Below are positions 40,750-50,835 of a stretch of DNA of 64,000 nucleotides, one piece after another. Made by a program: the position numbers and the translations under genes. The notes beneath the pieces were generated by a model. That model saw nothing but the letters and a program-made list of their open reading frames with translations, did not search any database and was not told the DNA's origin. Every line of letters begins with the position of its first letter. Position 1 is the stretch's first letter. Source of the DNA: Stenotrophomonas sp. 364 (GTDB lineage Bacteria > Pseudomonadota > Gammaproteobacteria > Xanthomonadales > Xanthomonadaceae); NCBI RefSeq assembly GCF_009832905.1, contig NZ_CP047135.1, positions 4,355,001-4,419,000 of the forward strand. The letters run 5' to 3'.

Positions 40750-41376
40750 ATGCCGTGGATGGGCATCCAGGACCTGTGGACCTTCGTTGCCGCCGTGCTG
40801 GTGTTCCTGGCCCTGCCCGGCCCGGGCACCTTCACCCTGCTCACCGCCACCGGCCGCGGGGGCGTGCGCGGCGGCTACACGGCGCTGTTCGGGCTGCTGC
40901 TGGGCGACCAGATCCTGATGTGGCTGGCGGTGGCCGGCGTGGCCGCGCTGCTCAAGGCCAACCCGCTGGTGTTCCACGCGGTGCAGTACCTGGGCGCGGC
41001 CTACCTGGTGTGGGTTGGCATCAGCCTGCTGCGCCGGCCGCGCGGTGGGGGCGAAGAAGGCGGCATCCGCCTGCAGCCCGGCCACTACTTCCGCCAGGCG
41101 GTGCTGATCAACCTGCTCAACCCGAAGGCGATCATCTTCTACATGGCCTTCCTGCCGTTGTTCATCGACCCGGCCCGCCACCAGGGCGTGGTCACGTTCG
41201 CGACCATGGCGGTGATCATCTTCGTCATGGGGTTGGCGTATTGCTCGGTGCTGATCGGGGTGGGCAACCTGTTGCGGCGTAGGATTCTTCAGCATCCTCG
41301 TGTAGGACTTTTCCTGAAGCGCGTCGCGGGTGTTTTCCTGATCGGCTTTGGCGTGCGGCTCGGCGTCAGCGGCTGA
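40750..41376 (+). CDS. LysE-family amino-acid exporter
   Basis: A 208-residue membrane protein with six helices typical of LysE/RhtB exporters: AAVLVFLALPGPGTFTLLTA near the start, GYTALFGLLLGDQIL, the middle LNPKAIIFYMAFLPLFIDP, and a C-terminal helix. Members export lysine, homoserine, threonine or related amino acids; the substrate cannot be predicted. An in-frame ATG 30 bp upstream would add ten residues. Confidence 0.9.
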   Translation: MPWMGIQDLWTFVAAVLVFLALPGPGTFTLLTATGRGGVRGGYTALFGLLLGDQILMWLAVAGVAALLKANPLVFHAVQYLGAAYLVWVGISLLRRPRGGGEEGGIRLQPGHYFRQAVLINLLNPKAIIFYMAFLPLFIDPARHQGVVTFATMAVIIFVMGLAYCSVLIGVGNLLRRRILQHPRVGLFLKRVAGVFLIGFGVRLGVSG

Positions 41377-41566
41377 CGCCCCGCCCTCCGTGCCGATGCG
41401 CCGATCGGGCAGGCGTGGGTGCCGCGCGGCGAATAGACAACGCCATCGGAACGCCTGCTTTCGATCAGCAACTTGAGATTCCCCGCGACGCCCGTGCGGT
41501 GTCCAATCGGCCCCATCGCCCAACGGTCGCCGTCCACCGCGACCGCGCGCCCCACGCGAGGAACCG

Positions 41567-41935
41567 ATGCCGCCCGTGTATTTCGTCCACCACCTTGCCG
41601 GTCACCGCGAGCGCCTGCTCGGCATGGCCACCGACCGTGTCGACCTGGCCCACCCGGCTGTCAGCCGGATCGTCGCCGGGTTGCAGCCACTGGATCGCAT
41701 CGACCTGCGCGCATGCCGGTTTGACTGCCAGGCCAGCCTGGACCTGGCGTTGCGTCGGCGCATCCGCGAGGCCGAGCAGGCCGCGCAGGGCTGGCGGGTG
41801 TTCGACGCGCACGGCGTGCTGCGCTGCAAGCGTTTCCCCTGCGACGACCGGGTGGTGTTTCCCCACGGGCTGCCGGGCGATGCGCTGTGGCTGCGCACGC
41901 TGGTGGACGACCGGCCCGACCTGCTCGCCGGGTGA
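41567..41935 (+). CDS. Hypothetical protein (122 aa)
   Basis: A 122-residue open frame starting [20 protein letters not shown]. Third codon positions are mostly G or C, like real genes here, but no named domain, signal peptide or membrane segment is visible. It has three Cys, one pair in [10 protein letters not shown]. It ends 11 bp before the convergent LysR gene stop. The 190 bp upstream, after the LysE gene, hold no clear feature. It may be a real orphan gene or a chance frame in high-GC DNA. Confidence 0.5.
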   Translation: MPPVYFVHHLAGHRERLLGMATDRVDLAHPAVSRIVAGLQPLDRIDLRACRFDCQASLDLALRRRIREAEQAAQGWRVFDAHGVLRCKRFPCDDRVVFPHGLPGDALWLRTLVDDRPDLLAG

Positions 41936-41946
41936 CGCGTGCCGCC

Positions 41947-42849
41947 TCAGCGCGCGTCCAACGCCTGCCGCAGGTGGTCGATGAACACCCGCAGCTTCGG
42001 CGCCATCTGCTCGCGCGCCGGGTAGTACAGGTGGAATCCCGCGAACGGCTGCTGCCAGTCCTGCAGCACGCAGCGCAGGCGCCCGGCGGCCACGTCGGCG
42101 GCCACCACGGCCTCAAAGGCCTGGCCCATGCCCAACCCGGCCCGCACCGCCGCGTGGATCAGGCCGGTGTCGTTGAACACCAGCGGCCCGCTCACCGCCA
42201 CGTCGAAATCGCGGCCGTTACGGCTGAACTCCCAGGGCATCAGCCGGCCGGTGCTGAGCCGGTGCACGATGCAGGCGTGGTCGACCAGCGCGGCCGGCGT
42301 CTGCGGTTCGCCGTGGCGCGCGAAGTAGTCAGGCGTGGCCACCACCACCTGCCGCTCCAGCGGGCCGATCGGCACGGCGATCATGTCGCGCGCCAGCGAT
42401 TCGCCCAGCCGGATGCCGGCGTCGAAGCCACCGGCGACCAGATCGGCCAACCCCGGCTCCACGAACAGCTCCACCTCCACCTGCGGATACCGCGCCAGGA
42501 AACTGGGCAGGTGCGGCAGCACCAGCAGTTCGGCGGCCACGCGCGGCACGTTGATGCGCAGTTTGCCGGCCGGTACCGCACGCACGCTGTCCAGGTCCAC
42601 GAACGCGGCCTCGATCTGCGCCAGGCCTTGGCTCACACGCGCCAGGAAGCGCGCGCCGTGTTCGGTCAGGCCCACCCGGCGCGTGGTCCGGTGCAGCAGG
42701 CGCACGCCCAGGCTGGCCTCCAGCGCGCGCACGGTCTGCGACAGCGCCGACGGCGAGACGCCCAGGTCATCAGCGGCGCGGGTGAAGCTGGCGCGCTCGG
42801 ATACCCGGGCGAAGGCAACCACGGCAGACAGCGGGGGCTGGGAGGACAT
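41947..42849 (-). CDS. LysR-family transcriptional regulator
   Basis: A 300-residue regulator of the group that controls oxidoreductases. The helix-turn-helix is [41 protein letters not shown]. The effector domain contains the [18 protein letters not shown] segment common in this subgroup. It is divergent from the aldo/keto reductase gene 120 bp away and probably controls it. Confidence 0.92.
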   Translation of the reverse strand: MSSQPPLSAVVAFARVSERASFTRAADDLGVSPSALSQTVRALEASLGVRLLHRTTRRVGLTEHGARFLARVSQGLAQIEAAFVDLDSVRAVPAGKLRINVPRVAAELLVLPHLPSFLARYPQVEVELFVEPGLADLVAGGFDAGIRLGESLARDMIAVPIGPLERQVVVATPDYFARHGEPQTPAALVDHACIVHRLSTGRLMPWEFSRNGRDFDVAVSGPLVFNDTGLIHAAVRAGLGMGQAFEAVVAADVAAGRLRCVLQDWQQPFAGFHLYYPAREQMAPKLRVFIDHLRQALDAR

Positions 42850-42969
42850 TGTGAAGCCTGCCTTCAAGGTCGATGTGGCGAACACCAGTTTATCCACATG
42901 GTGCGGCGGAGGATGCTGTGGGCACCGGCGCTCGACCGCGCCGCCCCTTCCCCGCTTCCGGAGCCTTCC

Positions 42970-43965
<996 letters not shown>

Positions 43966-43974
43966 GGGAGCGGT

Positions 43975-44055
43975 CACGACCAACGGTCGTGCCCCGGTCG
44001 GTACGAACACGCCGGGTGCGGATCCCCGCCGGTAGGTACCGACCGTTGGTCGGTT
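43975..44055. repeat. SMAG-like palindromes after the aldo/keto reductase
   Basis: The left palindrome CACGACC (43975-43981), AAC, GGTCGTG (43985-43991) lacks a clear GTAG. The right one has GTAG at 44032-44035, then ACCGACC (44038-44044), GTT, GGTCGGT. They lie between the aldo/keto reductase and the SUFU-domain gene, with the same sequence type as at 8.3, 9.2 and 52.8 kb. Confidence 0.68.
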
Positions 44056-44105
44056 TCGACCTTCCGATGGGCCAAAATGGTGGGCCATCGCCTGTGAGTA
44101 AACGG

Positions 44106-44780
44106 ATGTCCCCCCCCGATGACCTGCTGGCCCGTGCCTGGGCAGAGCGCGAAGAAGTCCTGTACCCCCGCCTGCTGGGCGCCCTGGGCCCCGGCCTGTA
44201 TCCCCTGGACGCGGCGGTGTTTTCCACCGTGTTCGGCCAGGACAGCGTGGACCCGCGCTGGCTCACCATCGGCGTGTTCGAGTGCCCGCCCACGCCTGAC
44301 CGGCCCGGGTGGGCCTATGTGAGTTCTGGCCTCTCCAACCCTTGGGATGACACCGAGGCCGAGCCGGACAGCGTGTCCGGCCTGGGCATGGAGTTCCTTC
44401 TGCAGACCACCGAACGCGCACCATGGGCATTGGCCCTGGTGCAGCGGTTCTGCGCCTACCAGTTGCTGCTGGCCGCCGGCCGCATGGGCGACCACGCGCC
44501 GCTGGACCTGTGGGACCGCATGCGCATCGGCAGTCCGATCGACAACGCCGACAGCCAGCTGCAGGCGCTGGTGTTCGTCGCCGCCGAGCACCTGGGTGAC
44601 ATCCAGACCCTGGTCAGCGGCCAGTTCCGCTTCCTGCAGATGCTGCCGCTGACGCTGGAAGAACATGCCTTCGGCCAGCAGCACGACTTCGAGACCGTGG
44701 TTGAACAGCTGCAGGCCCATAACGCCGCACCGGTGGTGGATACCCGCCGCGGCAGCATTCCGCTGCAGCCGCCGGCCTGA
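44106..44780 (+). CDS. Suppressor-of-fused (SUFU) domain protein
   Basis: A 224-residue soluble protein matching the bacterial SUFU domain: TIGVFECPPTPDRPGWAYVSSGLSNPWDD, GLGMEFLLQTTERAPWALALVQRFCAYQLLLA and LVFVAAEHLGDIQTLVSGQF. The animal SUFU protein controls Hedgehog signalling; the bacterial version has no settled role but is often found as an immunity-type domain in toxin loci. No toxin-like gene is adjacent here. The ATG at 44106 lies after the SMAG repeat; a longer frame upstream crosses it. Confidence 0.88.
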   Translation: MSPPDDLLARAWAEREEVLYPRLLGALGPGLYPLDAAVFSTVFGQDSVDPRWLTIGVFECPPTPDRPGWAYVSSGLSNPWDDTEAEPDSVSGLGMEFLLQTTERAPWALALVQRFCAYQLLLAAGRMGDHAPLDLWDRMRIGSPIDNADSQLQALVFVAAEHLGDIQTLVSGQFRFLQMLPLTLEEHAFGQQHDFETVVEQLQAHNAAPVVDTRRGSIPLQPPA

Positions 44781-44789
44781 TCCAACGGT

Positions 44790-44807
44790 GGCCCCGCGCG
44801 CGGGGCC
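44790..44807 (+). terminator. GC-rich palindrome after the SUFU gene
   Basis: GGCCCCGC / GCGGGGCC form an 8-bp perfect stem with a 2-base centre, ten bases past the SUFU stop. There is no T-run, so it is only a possible terminator. Confidence 0.4.
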
Positions 44808-44845
44808 GCCGCCTGCGCCACACGCCCGACCCCCAAGGACCGCCG

Positions 44846-45253
44846 ATGCGCTGGTTTGCCCTGCTTCTCCTGCTGGCGCTGTCCGCCCCGGGCGCAGCCC
44901 AGGCCGATGAGATCCGCTGCCTGACCGGCGGCTCCCGGGCGCAGATCCACCTGTCCTGGAAACTGCCGGCCGAGGGGCAACGCACCAGCTACGTACGGTA
45001 TGCCGGCAAGACCGCCTGGCTGCGCCTGACCCTGCTGAACGAGCACAGCACCGAAATGGCCGAGGGCCGCCCCTGGCAGTTCGATACGGTGTGGGAGGAG
45101 CACCTGGACGGCAAGGTGATCGGCCGCTATGCGATCTCCACCCAGGGCGCGCGCATCTATGGGTTCGACTACACCAACGGCCGCACCGGACGGCAGACGG
45201 CCTTCAGCGAAGACATCGGCGCCCTGAGTGATACCGGCTGCCGCTGGGACTGA
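44846..45253 (+). CDS. Exported protein of unknown function (135 aa)
   Basis: A 135-residue protein with a clear signal peptide (WFALLLLLALSAPGAAQA, cleavage before DEIRC). The mature part has two Cys that could bond (IRCLTG near the start and the C-terminal TGCRWD). A central stretch WQFDTVWEEHLDGKVIGRYA is aromatic and charged. No known domain is recognised. It is probably periplasmic. It follows the SUFU-domain gene by 65 bp. Confidence 0.75.
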   Translation: MRWFALLLLLALSAPGAAQADEIRCLTGGSRAQIHLSWKLPAEGQRTSYVRYAGKTAWLRLTLLNEHSTEMAEGRPWQFDTVWEEHLDGKVIGRYAISTQGARIYGFDYTNGRTGRQTAFSEDIGALSDTGCRWD

Positions 45254-45398
45254 CACCGGCGCGTTTGTGCTGTTTTCGTCATCCACTGGCAGTCAGGGTT
45301 TACTTACGCCCTCCTGTGACGCCCAGCAGTAGTAATGCTGCACCGCATTGGGTAAAACTCGCTGACTAGTCAGTAGCCGTCATTTACCGCGAGGTCCC

Positions 45399-46814
45399 AT
45401 GTCATCGTTGCTCCGGCGCAAGTCCCTAGACCAAGTCACCGTCCATGAAGCCGGCAGGCGACTGGTCCCGACCCTGAGCTGGCCGCACCTGATCGCACTG
45501 GGCATCGGCGCCATCGTCGGCACCGGCATCTACACCCTGATCGGCGTGGGTGCCAACCTGGCCGGCCCGGCGGTGCTGATCTCCTTCGCCATCGCCGGTG
45601 CGGTCTGTGCCTGCGCGGCGCTGTCCTATGCAGAGCTGGCCACCATGATGCCGGCCGCCGGCAGCGCCTACACCTACAGCTACGCCGCGCTGGGCGAAAT
45701 GATCGCCTGGGTAGTGGGCTGGAGCCTGATCCTGGAGTACTCCCTGGTGGTGAGTACGGTGGCGGTCGGGTGGTCCGGCTACGCCGTGGGCTTCCTGCAT
45801 GGCTGGGGCATCGACCTGCCGCTGGCGCTCACGGCCGGCCCGCACGTGGCCGGTGGCTTCATCAACCTGCCGGCGGTGCTGATCACCTTCGTGGTGGCCG
45901 GCATGCTGATGGCGGGCACCAAGGAAAGCGCCACGCTCAACGCCATCCTGGTGGTGGTCAAGATCATCGCGCTGACCCTGTTCGTGGCCATCGCGCTGCC
46001 GCACTTCGATACCGCGCACATGGACCCGTTCATGCCGTTCGGCTTCGCCAAGTCGGTGGGCGTCGGCGGTGTCGAGCAGGGCGTGATGGCGGCCGCGGCG
46101 ATCATCTTCTTCGCCTTCTACGGCTTCGATGCGATCTCCACCGCGGCCGAGGAAACCAAGAAGCCCGACCGTGACCTGGCCATCGGCATCATCGGGTCAA
46201 TGGTGGGCTGCACCATCATCTACGTGCTGGTGGCGCTGGCCGCCGTGGGCGCGATGAGCTACACCATCTTCGGTCAGAGCGCCGAGCCGCTGGCGCTGAT
46301 CCTGCGCGAGCTGGGCAGCCCGGGCGCGGCCAAGTGGATCGGTGCGGCAGCGGTGATCGCCCTGCCGACCGTGCTGCTGGCCTTCCTGTACGGGCAGAGC
46401 CGCATCTTCTTCGTCATGTCGCGCGATGGCCTGCTGCCGCGCGGGCTGTCCAAGGTCAGCGCGCGTACCGGTACGCCGATTGCCACTACGTTGTTCACCG
46501 CGGTGCTGGTTGCCGCGCTGGCCGGCGTGGCCCGCCTGGATGAAATCGCCGCACTGGCCAATGCCGGTACGCTGGCTGCGTTCACCGCGGTAGGCCTGTG
46601 CCTGGTGGTGCTGCGCGTGCGCGAGCCGGGCCGCGTGCGCAAGTTCCGCACCCCGCTGGCCTTCATCGTCGGCCCGCTGGCGGTGATCGGGTGCCTGTAC
46701 CTGTTCTTCAGCCTGCCCAGCAAGACCCAGCTGTATTTCCTGGCGTGGAACGTGGTGGGCCTGATCGCCTACTTCGCCTACGGCCGGCGGAACGCGGTGA
46801 TCACCAAGGCCTGA
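45399..46814 (+). CDS. APC-family amino-acid permease (CAT-type)
   Basis: A 471-residue permease with about 12 helices. The N-terminal LSWPHLIALGIGAIVGTGIYTLIG and SYAELATMMPAAGSAYTYSY are typical of the cationic-amino-acid-transporter branch, with FFAFYGFDAISTAAEETKKPDRDL in the middle. It should import an amino acid with protons; the substrate is not known. The upstream 145 bp contain a small palindrome (GCTGACTAGTCAGTA region near 45361) that may be regulatory. Confidence 0.92.
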   Translation: MSSLLRRKSLDQVTVHEAGRRLVPTLSWPHLIALGIGAIVGTGIYTLIGVGANLAGPAVLISFAIAGAVCACAALSYAELATMMPAAGSAYTYSYAALGEMIAWVVGWSLILEYSLVVSTVAVGWSGYAVGFLHGWGIDLPLALTAGPHVAGGFINLPAVLITFVVAGMLMAGTKESATLNAILVVVKIIALTLFVAIALPHFDTAHMDPFMPFGFAKSVGVGGVEQGVMAAAAIIFFAFYGFDAISTAAEETKKPDRDLAIGIIGSMVGCTIIYVLVALAAVGAMSYTIFGQSAEPLALILRELGSPGAAKWIGAAAVIALPTVLLAFLYGQSRIFFVMSRDGLLPRGLSKVSARTGTPIATTLFTAVLVAALAGVARLDEIAALANAGTLAAFTAVGLCLVVLRVREPGRVRKFRTPLAFIVGPLAVIGCLYLFFSLPSKTQLYFLAWNVVGLIAYFAYGRRNAVITKA

Positions 46815-46844
46815 TCCGGGCAGCCGGCGTCGGCGGGCAGCCGG

Positions 46845-46867
46845 GTAGAGCCGGGCTCTGCCCGGCT
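46845..46867 (+). repeat. Single SMAG-like GTAG palindrome
   Basis: GTAG (46845-46848) followed by AGCCGGG / CCCGGCT arms around CTCTG. It sits in the 121-bp spacer between the convergent permease and dipeptidase genes. Confidence 0.7.
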
Positions 46868-46899
46868 GCCATAACGCCCAACGTCGGTGACAGACATAC

Positions 46900-46926
46900 C
46901 GGGCGCCACGCCAAGCACGGCGCCCG
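46900..46926 (-). terminator. Hairpin after the M19 dipeptidase gene
   Basis: CGGGCGCC (46900-46907) and GGCGCCCG (46919-46926) make an 8-bp perfect stem with an 11-base loop, ten bases past the dipeptidase stop on the minus strand. A candidate terminator or mRNA 3'-end structure. Confidence 0.5.
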
Positions 46927-46935
46927 CAATCCCCG

Positions 46936-48186
46936 TCAGTTCTTCGGCGCCGCCACCTGGTCCGCATGGGCCTGCGCCTGGGCCATCACGCGCAGCAGGT
47001 TGTCGCCCCAGATGCCGGCGATCTGCTTCTCGCTGTAGCCCTTGCGCAGCAGCCACGCGGTGATCTTCGGCAACTGGCTTACGTCCTGCAGGTCGGTCAA
47101 ACCGCCGCCGCCATCCCAGTCCAGGCCGATCCCGGCATGCTCGGGGCCGACCACCTTCAGGATGTGCTCGAAATGGGCGAAAAAGTCGTCCAGCGTGGCC
47201 TTGCGCAGCGGGTAGCGCGCATCCAGCGCGTCCAGCCCCTGCTTCAGCGCCACGCCCTGGGCGATGGTCAGCCCGTCGTAGTCGCCGCCGAGTTGCTTCA
47301 TCAGCGCGTCCTCGGCCTGCGCGCGCGCTTCGGTCTTGCCGGTGTCGATCAAGTAGCCGCCATAGGCGTTGACCTGGATCACCCCGCCGGCCTTGGCCAG
47401 CTGCTTCAAGCGTGCATCGTCGAGGTTGCGCGGATGGTTGTAGATCGCCTTGGCCGAACTGTGCGACAGCACGAACGGCACCGGCATGCGCTCGAGCAGG
47501 TCATCGAACACCGCGTCGGACGCATGCGACTGGTCGATCACGATGCCCAGCCGCACCGCTTCGTCCACCAGCGCTTTCCCGGCGGGGCTGAGGCCCTTCC
47601 ATTCGGCACCCTTGTTGTCGGTGGCCGAATCGGCGAACTCGTTGTTGGCGAAGTGCACCGTGCTCAGCAGGCGCAGGCCCGCCCGGTGGTAGAAGCTCAG
47701 CAGTGAGGGATCGTCCACCAGCGGGCTGGCGTTTTCCATGCTGATGTAGACCACGCGCTTGCCGGCCGCCTTGATCCTGGCCGCGTCGGCGGCGGTGAGC
47801 GCCAGCTGGAAGGTGTCCGGGTGCGCGGCGAGCATCTCGCGGATTTCCATCAGCCGCAGCAGCCCCGCATCGCGTTCGTGCACATGCGCCGCTTCGCTGC
47901 GGTCGCCCTGGTCGGTGTAGATCGCCCAGAAGCCGCCGTCCAGCGCGCCTTCCACCATGCGCGGGTAATCCACCTGCGAGAGCGCGTTGCGGTCGTGGCG
48001 CTGCTGGATATCAAAACCGGCGCGATGGAAGTTGGCCGGCGTGTCCAGATGGCTGTCGAGGGTGAGCAGCGTTTTCTGCAGGGCCGAGGCCCTCGCCAGC
48101 TCCTGCGGGGTGAACTCGATGGCGTGGGCGGCCAGCGGCGTGCACAACGCCAGCGATACCAGCAATGACAGACTGCGCAACGTCAT
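46936..48186 (-). CDS. Membrane dipeptidase, peptidase M19 family
   Basis: A 416-residue exported zinc dipeptidase. The signal peptide ends at AAHA (about residue 22). Metal-binding motifs include LDSHLDTPANFHR at about 43, VVYISMENASPL, IDQSHASDAVF, and VLSHSSAKAIYNHPRNLDD. Relatives cleave dipeptides, some with D-amino acids. It is the only gene between two SMAG-bearing spacers. Confidence 0.92.
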   Translation of the reverse strand: MTLRSLSLLVSLALCTPLAAHAIEFTPQELARASALQKTLLTLDSHLDTPANFHRAGFDIQQRHDRNALSQVDYPRMVEGALDGGFWAIYTDQGDRSEAAHVHERDAGLLRLMEIREMLAAHPDTFQLALTAADAARIKAAGKRVVYISMENASPLVDDPSLLSFYHRAGLRLLSTVHFANNEFADSATDNKGAEWKGLSPAGKALVDEAVRLGIVIDQSHASDAVFDDLLERMPVPFVLSHSSAKAIYNHPRNLDDARLKQLAKAGGVIQVNAYGGYLIDTGKTEARAQAEDALMKQLGGDYDGLTIAQGVALKQGLDALDARYPLRKATLDDFFAHFEHILKVVGPEHAGIGLDWDGGGGLTDLQDVSQLPKITAWLLRKGYSEKQIAGIWGDNLLRVMAQAQAHADQVAAPKN

Positions 48187-48242
48187 GACGCCTCACCTTG
48201 GATGGGAAGCGTCAGACCATAGCGCTGTGAGGACAACAAACG

Positions 48243-48314
48243 GTAGTGCCGGCCGCTGGCCGGCTCCCCGCGACAATCGCAGACCAGGAGGAGCCGGCCA
48301 GCGGCCGGCGCTAC
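48243..48314. repeat. Pair of SMAG-like GTAG palindromes
   Basis: The left unit is GTAG (48243-48246), then GCCGGCC / GGCCGGC arms with a GCT centre; the right unit is inverted, with GCCGGCC (48293-48299 region), AGC, GGCCGGC and CTAC ending at 48314. The stem sequence differs from the ACCGACC class elsewhere in the window, so at least two sequence subtypes coexist. It lies between the dipeptidase promoter region and the 3' end of the rRNA methyltransferase gene. Confidence 0.75.
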
Positions 48315-48345
48315 CCGAAGCCGAACGTGGCCGGGATCCTGCGAA

Positions 48346-49515
48346 TCAGTCCAGCACGCGGCAGAACACCGCCTTGAGGTAGCGCGATTCCTGCACGTGG
48401 GCCATGAACGGGTGGTCCGGGCCGGCGCCGGCCACCTTGAGGATCTGGATGGTGCGGCCGGAATAGAACGCCGCGCGGCGCAGCATGTCCAGGAACTGGT
48501 CCTCGGCCACCAGGCCGGTGCACGAGAACGTGGCGAACAGGCCACCGGGCTTGACCACGCCCAGCGCCAGCTTGTTCATGTCCAGGTACTTCTTCAGCGC
48601 GGTGATCACCTGGTCGCGGTCGCGGGTCATCTTGGCCGGGTCCAGGATCACCACGTCGAACTGCTCACCGCGGTTGGCTGCATCGCGCAGCCACGGGAAC
48701 ACGTCGGACTGGATGAACTTCGGGCGCACGTTGTTGAGGCGCGAGTTGGCCTTGGCAATGGCGATCACGTCTTCATCGATGTCGATGCCGACCACTTCCG
48801 ACGCACCGCGCGCGGCCGCGTACACCGCAAAGCCGCCGGTGTTGCAGCACAGGTCGAGCACGCTCTTGCCCTCCACCTGCTCGCTCAGCCACTGGCGGTT
48901 CTCGCGCTGGTCGGCGAAGAAACCGGTCTTGTGCGCACCGGCCGGGTCGGCGCGGAACTTCACGCCGTACTCGGTGATCACCGACGCTTCGGTGGTGGTG
49001 TTGCCGTGGAAGTCGAAGCTCTCCTGCTTCTGCACGTGTTCGTCGGCGAAGCTGTGGAAACGGCAGCCCGGGAACTGCTCACGCAGCGCTTCGTAGATCC
49101 ACTCGCGGTGGCGGAACATGCCGGCGGCGAAGAACTCCACCACCACCAGGTCGTTGTAGCGGTCCACCACCAGGCCGGACAGGCCGTCGCCTTCGCTGTG
49201 CACCACGCGCCAGGCGTCGGACACCGCGTCCAGCTTCAGCACATCACGGCGCAGCGAGACGGCCTGGGCGATCTTGCGCGAGAACCAGCCCGCGTCCACC
49301 GGAACGGCCTGATCGGTTTCCAGGATGCGCACGGCAATCCGCGAATGGCCGTTGTAGAAGCCCCGTCCGATCCACTCGCCGTCCACGCCGATGACGTCGA
49401 CGATGGCACCGGGTTTGGGACGGACGGCCGGCTTTTCGACCAGTTTCTGGAAGATCCACGGGTGGCTGGAGCGCCAGGCGTTCTTGAGGCGGACAACGGG
49501 GGCAGGGGTATTCAT
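48346..49515 (-). CDS. Class I SAM-dependent rRNA methyltransferase (RlmI family)
   Basis: A 389-residue protein with a PUA domain at the N-terminus (PWIFQKLVEKPAVRPKPG to GFYNGHSRIAVRIL), then the methyltransferase core with the SAM loop VLDLCCNTGGFAVYAA and VVILDPAKMTRDRD. The FATFSCTGLV segment near the C-terminus matches the catalytic Cys of m5C enzymes. RlmI makes m5C1962 in 23S rRNA. The ATG at 49515 is used; the longer open frame lies in the terC leader region and is not coding. Confidence 0.92.
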   Translation of the reverse strand: MNTPAPVVRLKNAWRSSHPWIFQKLVEKPAVRPKPGAIVDVIGVDGEWIGRGFYNGHSRIAVRILETDQAVPVDAGWFSRKIAQAVSLRRDVLKLDAVSDAWRVVHSEGDGLSGLVVDRYNDLVVVEFFAAGMFRHREWIYEALREQFPGCRFHSFADEHVQKQESFDFHGNTTTEASVITEYGVKFRADPAGAHKTGFFADQRENRQWLSEQVEGKSVLDLCCNTGGFAVYAAARGASEVVGIDIDEDVIAIAKANSRLNNVRPKFIQSDVFPWLRDAANRGEQFDVVILDPAKMTRDRDQVITALKKYLDMNKLALGVVKPGGLFATFSCTGLVAEDQFLDMLRRAAFYSGRTIQILKVAGAGPDHPFMAHVQESRYLKAVFCRVLD

Positions 49516-49873
49516 CTCCGTATTGTATCCGGGAAGCCCCCGCGCCCCGGTAGTGACAGCCGCTGGCCCTCTCCCCATCGCGTCCGGCCCGCACGCGGTT
49601 GGCGCCCAACGCCCTTCATTAGCGGGCAATGGGCGCCCAGTTGACGCCGGCCCGGCCACCCCGCAGAATCGGCCCCAGAAGGGGAGTAGCTCCCAGACGT
49701 TGTCGCCGTCAATTCGAGCCCGCAGGCTCCGGTGCAACGGCAGTCCCACGCATCGGGACTGCGAGCGAGACCTTCGCCGTATGGCGAAGCTCTGTCCCCG
49801 GATCCCCCCGATCCTCCGTTGCAGATCCTCGCCGTCCGGCTTGAGGCATTCATTTTTCCAACGGATAAACCCA
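49516..49873. other. Intergenic region with the terC leader
   Basis: The 358-bp spacer between the divergent rlmI-like and terC genes. Its right half holds the yybP-ykoY-type riboswitch (annotated separately). The left part, near 49548, contains GTAG followed by a degenerate arm that may be a decayed SMAG unit. I see no coding potential. Confidence 0.6.
49674..49800 (+). ncRNA. yybP-ykoY manganese riboswitch upstream of terC
   Basis: The leader shows the hallmarks of the yybP-ykoY Mn2+ riboswitch: the first conserved segment GGGGAGTAGCTCCC at 49681-49694, and the second, GGGACTGCGAGCGAGACC, near 49754-49771, which together make the metal pocket. A hairpin (CTTCGCC / GGCGAAG) follows at 49772-49789. 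It lies 75-200 bp before terC, the usual target of this RNA class, and probably turns on translation or transcription of terC when Mn2+ is high. Confidence 0.88.
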
Positions 49874-50830
49874 ATGCAGACGATCGGTAATGTGTGGTTG
49901 TGGGGCGGCTTCGGCGCGGTGGTGATCATCGCACTGCTGGTCGACCTCGTATTGATGCGACATGGCGGGCCGCACAAGGTCACCTTCAAGGAGGCCCTGT
50001 GGTGGTCGATCGGCTGGGTCGTGCTGGCCCTGGCCTTCAACGGCGGCCTCTGGTACTACCTGAACGAGACCGCGGGCCAGGTAGTGGCCAACAAGGTCGG
50101 CCTGGAGTTCCTGACCGGTTACCTGGTCGAAAAAGCCCTGGCCGTGGACAACATCTTCGTGTTCCTGATGATCATGGGCTACTTCGCGGTGCCCGAGGAA
50201 CAGCGCCAGAAGGTGCTCATCATCGGCATCCTGGGCGCGATCGTGCTGCGTACGATCATGATCTTCGCCGGCAGCGTGCTGCTCACCAAGTTCCACTGGC
50301 TGCTCTACGTGTTCGGCGCCTTCCTGCTGTTCACCGGCTGGAAGATGTGGTTCTCGGCCGGTAGCGAGCCGGATCTGGAGACCAACCCTGCCCTGCGCTG
50401 GATGCGCAAGCACCTGCGCCTGCTGCCCGACTACGCCGGCAACGCCATGAGCGTCATGCGCGATGGCAAGCGCTGGTTCACCCCGCTGTTCGTGGTGCTG
50501 ATCCTGATTGCGGTCACCGACGTGATCTTCGCGGTGGACTCCATCCCGGCCATCTTCGCCATCACCACCGACCCGTTCATCGTGCTCACCTCCAACGTGT
50601 TCGCGGTGCTGGGCCTGCGCGCGATGTTCTTCCTGCTGGCCGGCATGGCCGATCGCTTCCACCTGCTGCCGTATGGTCTGGCCCTGGTGCTGGCCTTCAT
50701 CGGCATCAAGATGATGCTGATCGACATCTTCAAGATCCCGACCCCGATCTCGCTGGGCGTGGTGGCCGTGATCATCGCCGCCACCGTGGTGCTGAGCCTG
50801 AAGAACCCGCCGAAGACCGGCGACGCGTAA
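49874..50830 (+). CDS. TerC/Alx-family metal exporter
   Basis: A 318-residue membrane protein of the TerC family with nine or so helices. The conserved acidic motifs EKALAVDNIFVFLMIM near 85 and IFAVDSIPAIFAI near 215 are present. Homologues such as Alx and MntP-coupled TerC proteins export manganese or help metallate secreted enzymes. The ATG at 49874 gives the usual start. The Mn2+ riboswitch upstream supports a role in manganese homeostasis. Confidence 0.93.
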   Translation: MQTIGNVWLWGGFGAVVIIALLVDLVLMRHGGPHKVTFKEALWWSIGWVVLALAFNGGLWYYLNETAGQVVANKVGLEFLTGYLVEKALAVDNIFVFLMIMGYFAVPEEQRQKVLIIGILGAIVLRTIMIFAGSVLLTKFHWLLYVFGAFLLFTGWKMWFSAGSEPDLETNPALRWMRKHLRLLPDYAGNAMSVMRDGKRWFTPLFVVLILIAVTDVIFAVDSIPAIFAITTDPFIVLTSNVFAVLGLRAMFFLLAGMADRFHLLPYGLALVLAFIGIKMMLIDIFKIPTPISLGVVAVIIAATVVLSLKNPPKTGDA

Positions 50831-50835
50831 CCGAC

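Noticed and set aside
42890..42898. Perfect TTATCCACA DnaA box between lysR and the aldo/keto reductase gene
   Set aside because: A single 9-mer is expected by chance about once in this much DNA, and it has no partner boxes or AT-rich stretch.
44790..44807. GC palindrome after the SUFU gene as a protein-binding site
   Set aside because: It is a simple GC palindrome at a gene end without T-run or neighbours; a weak terminator is the simpler reading.
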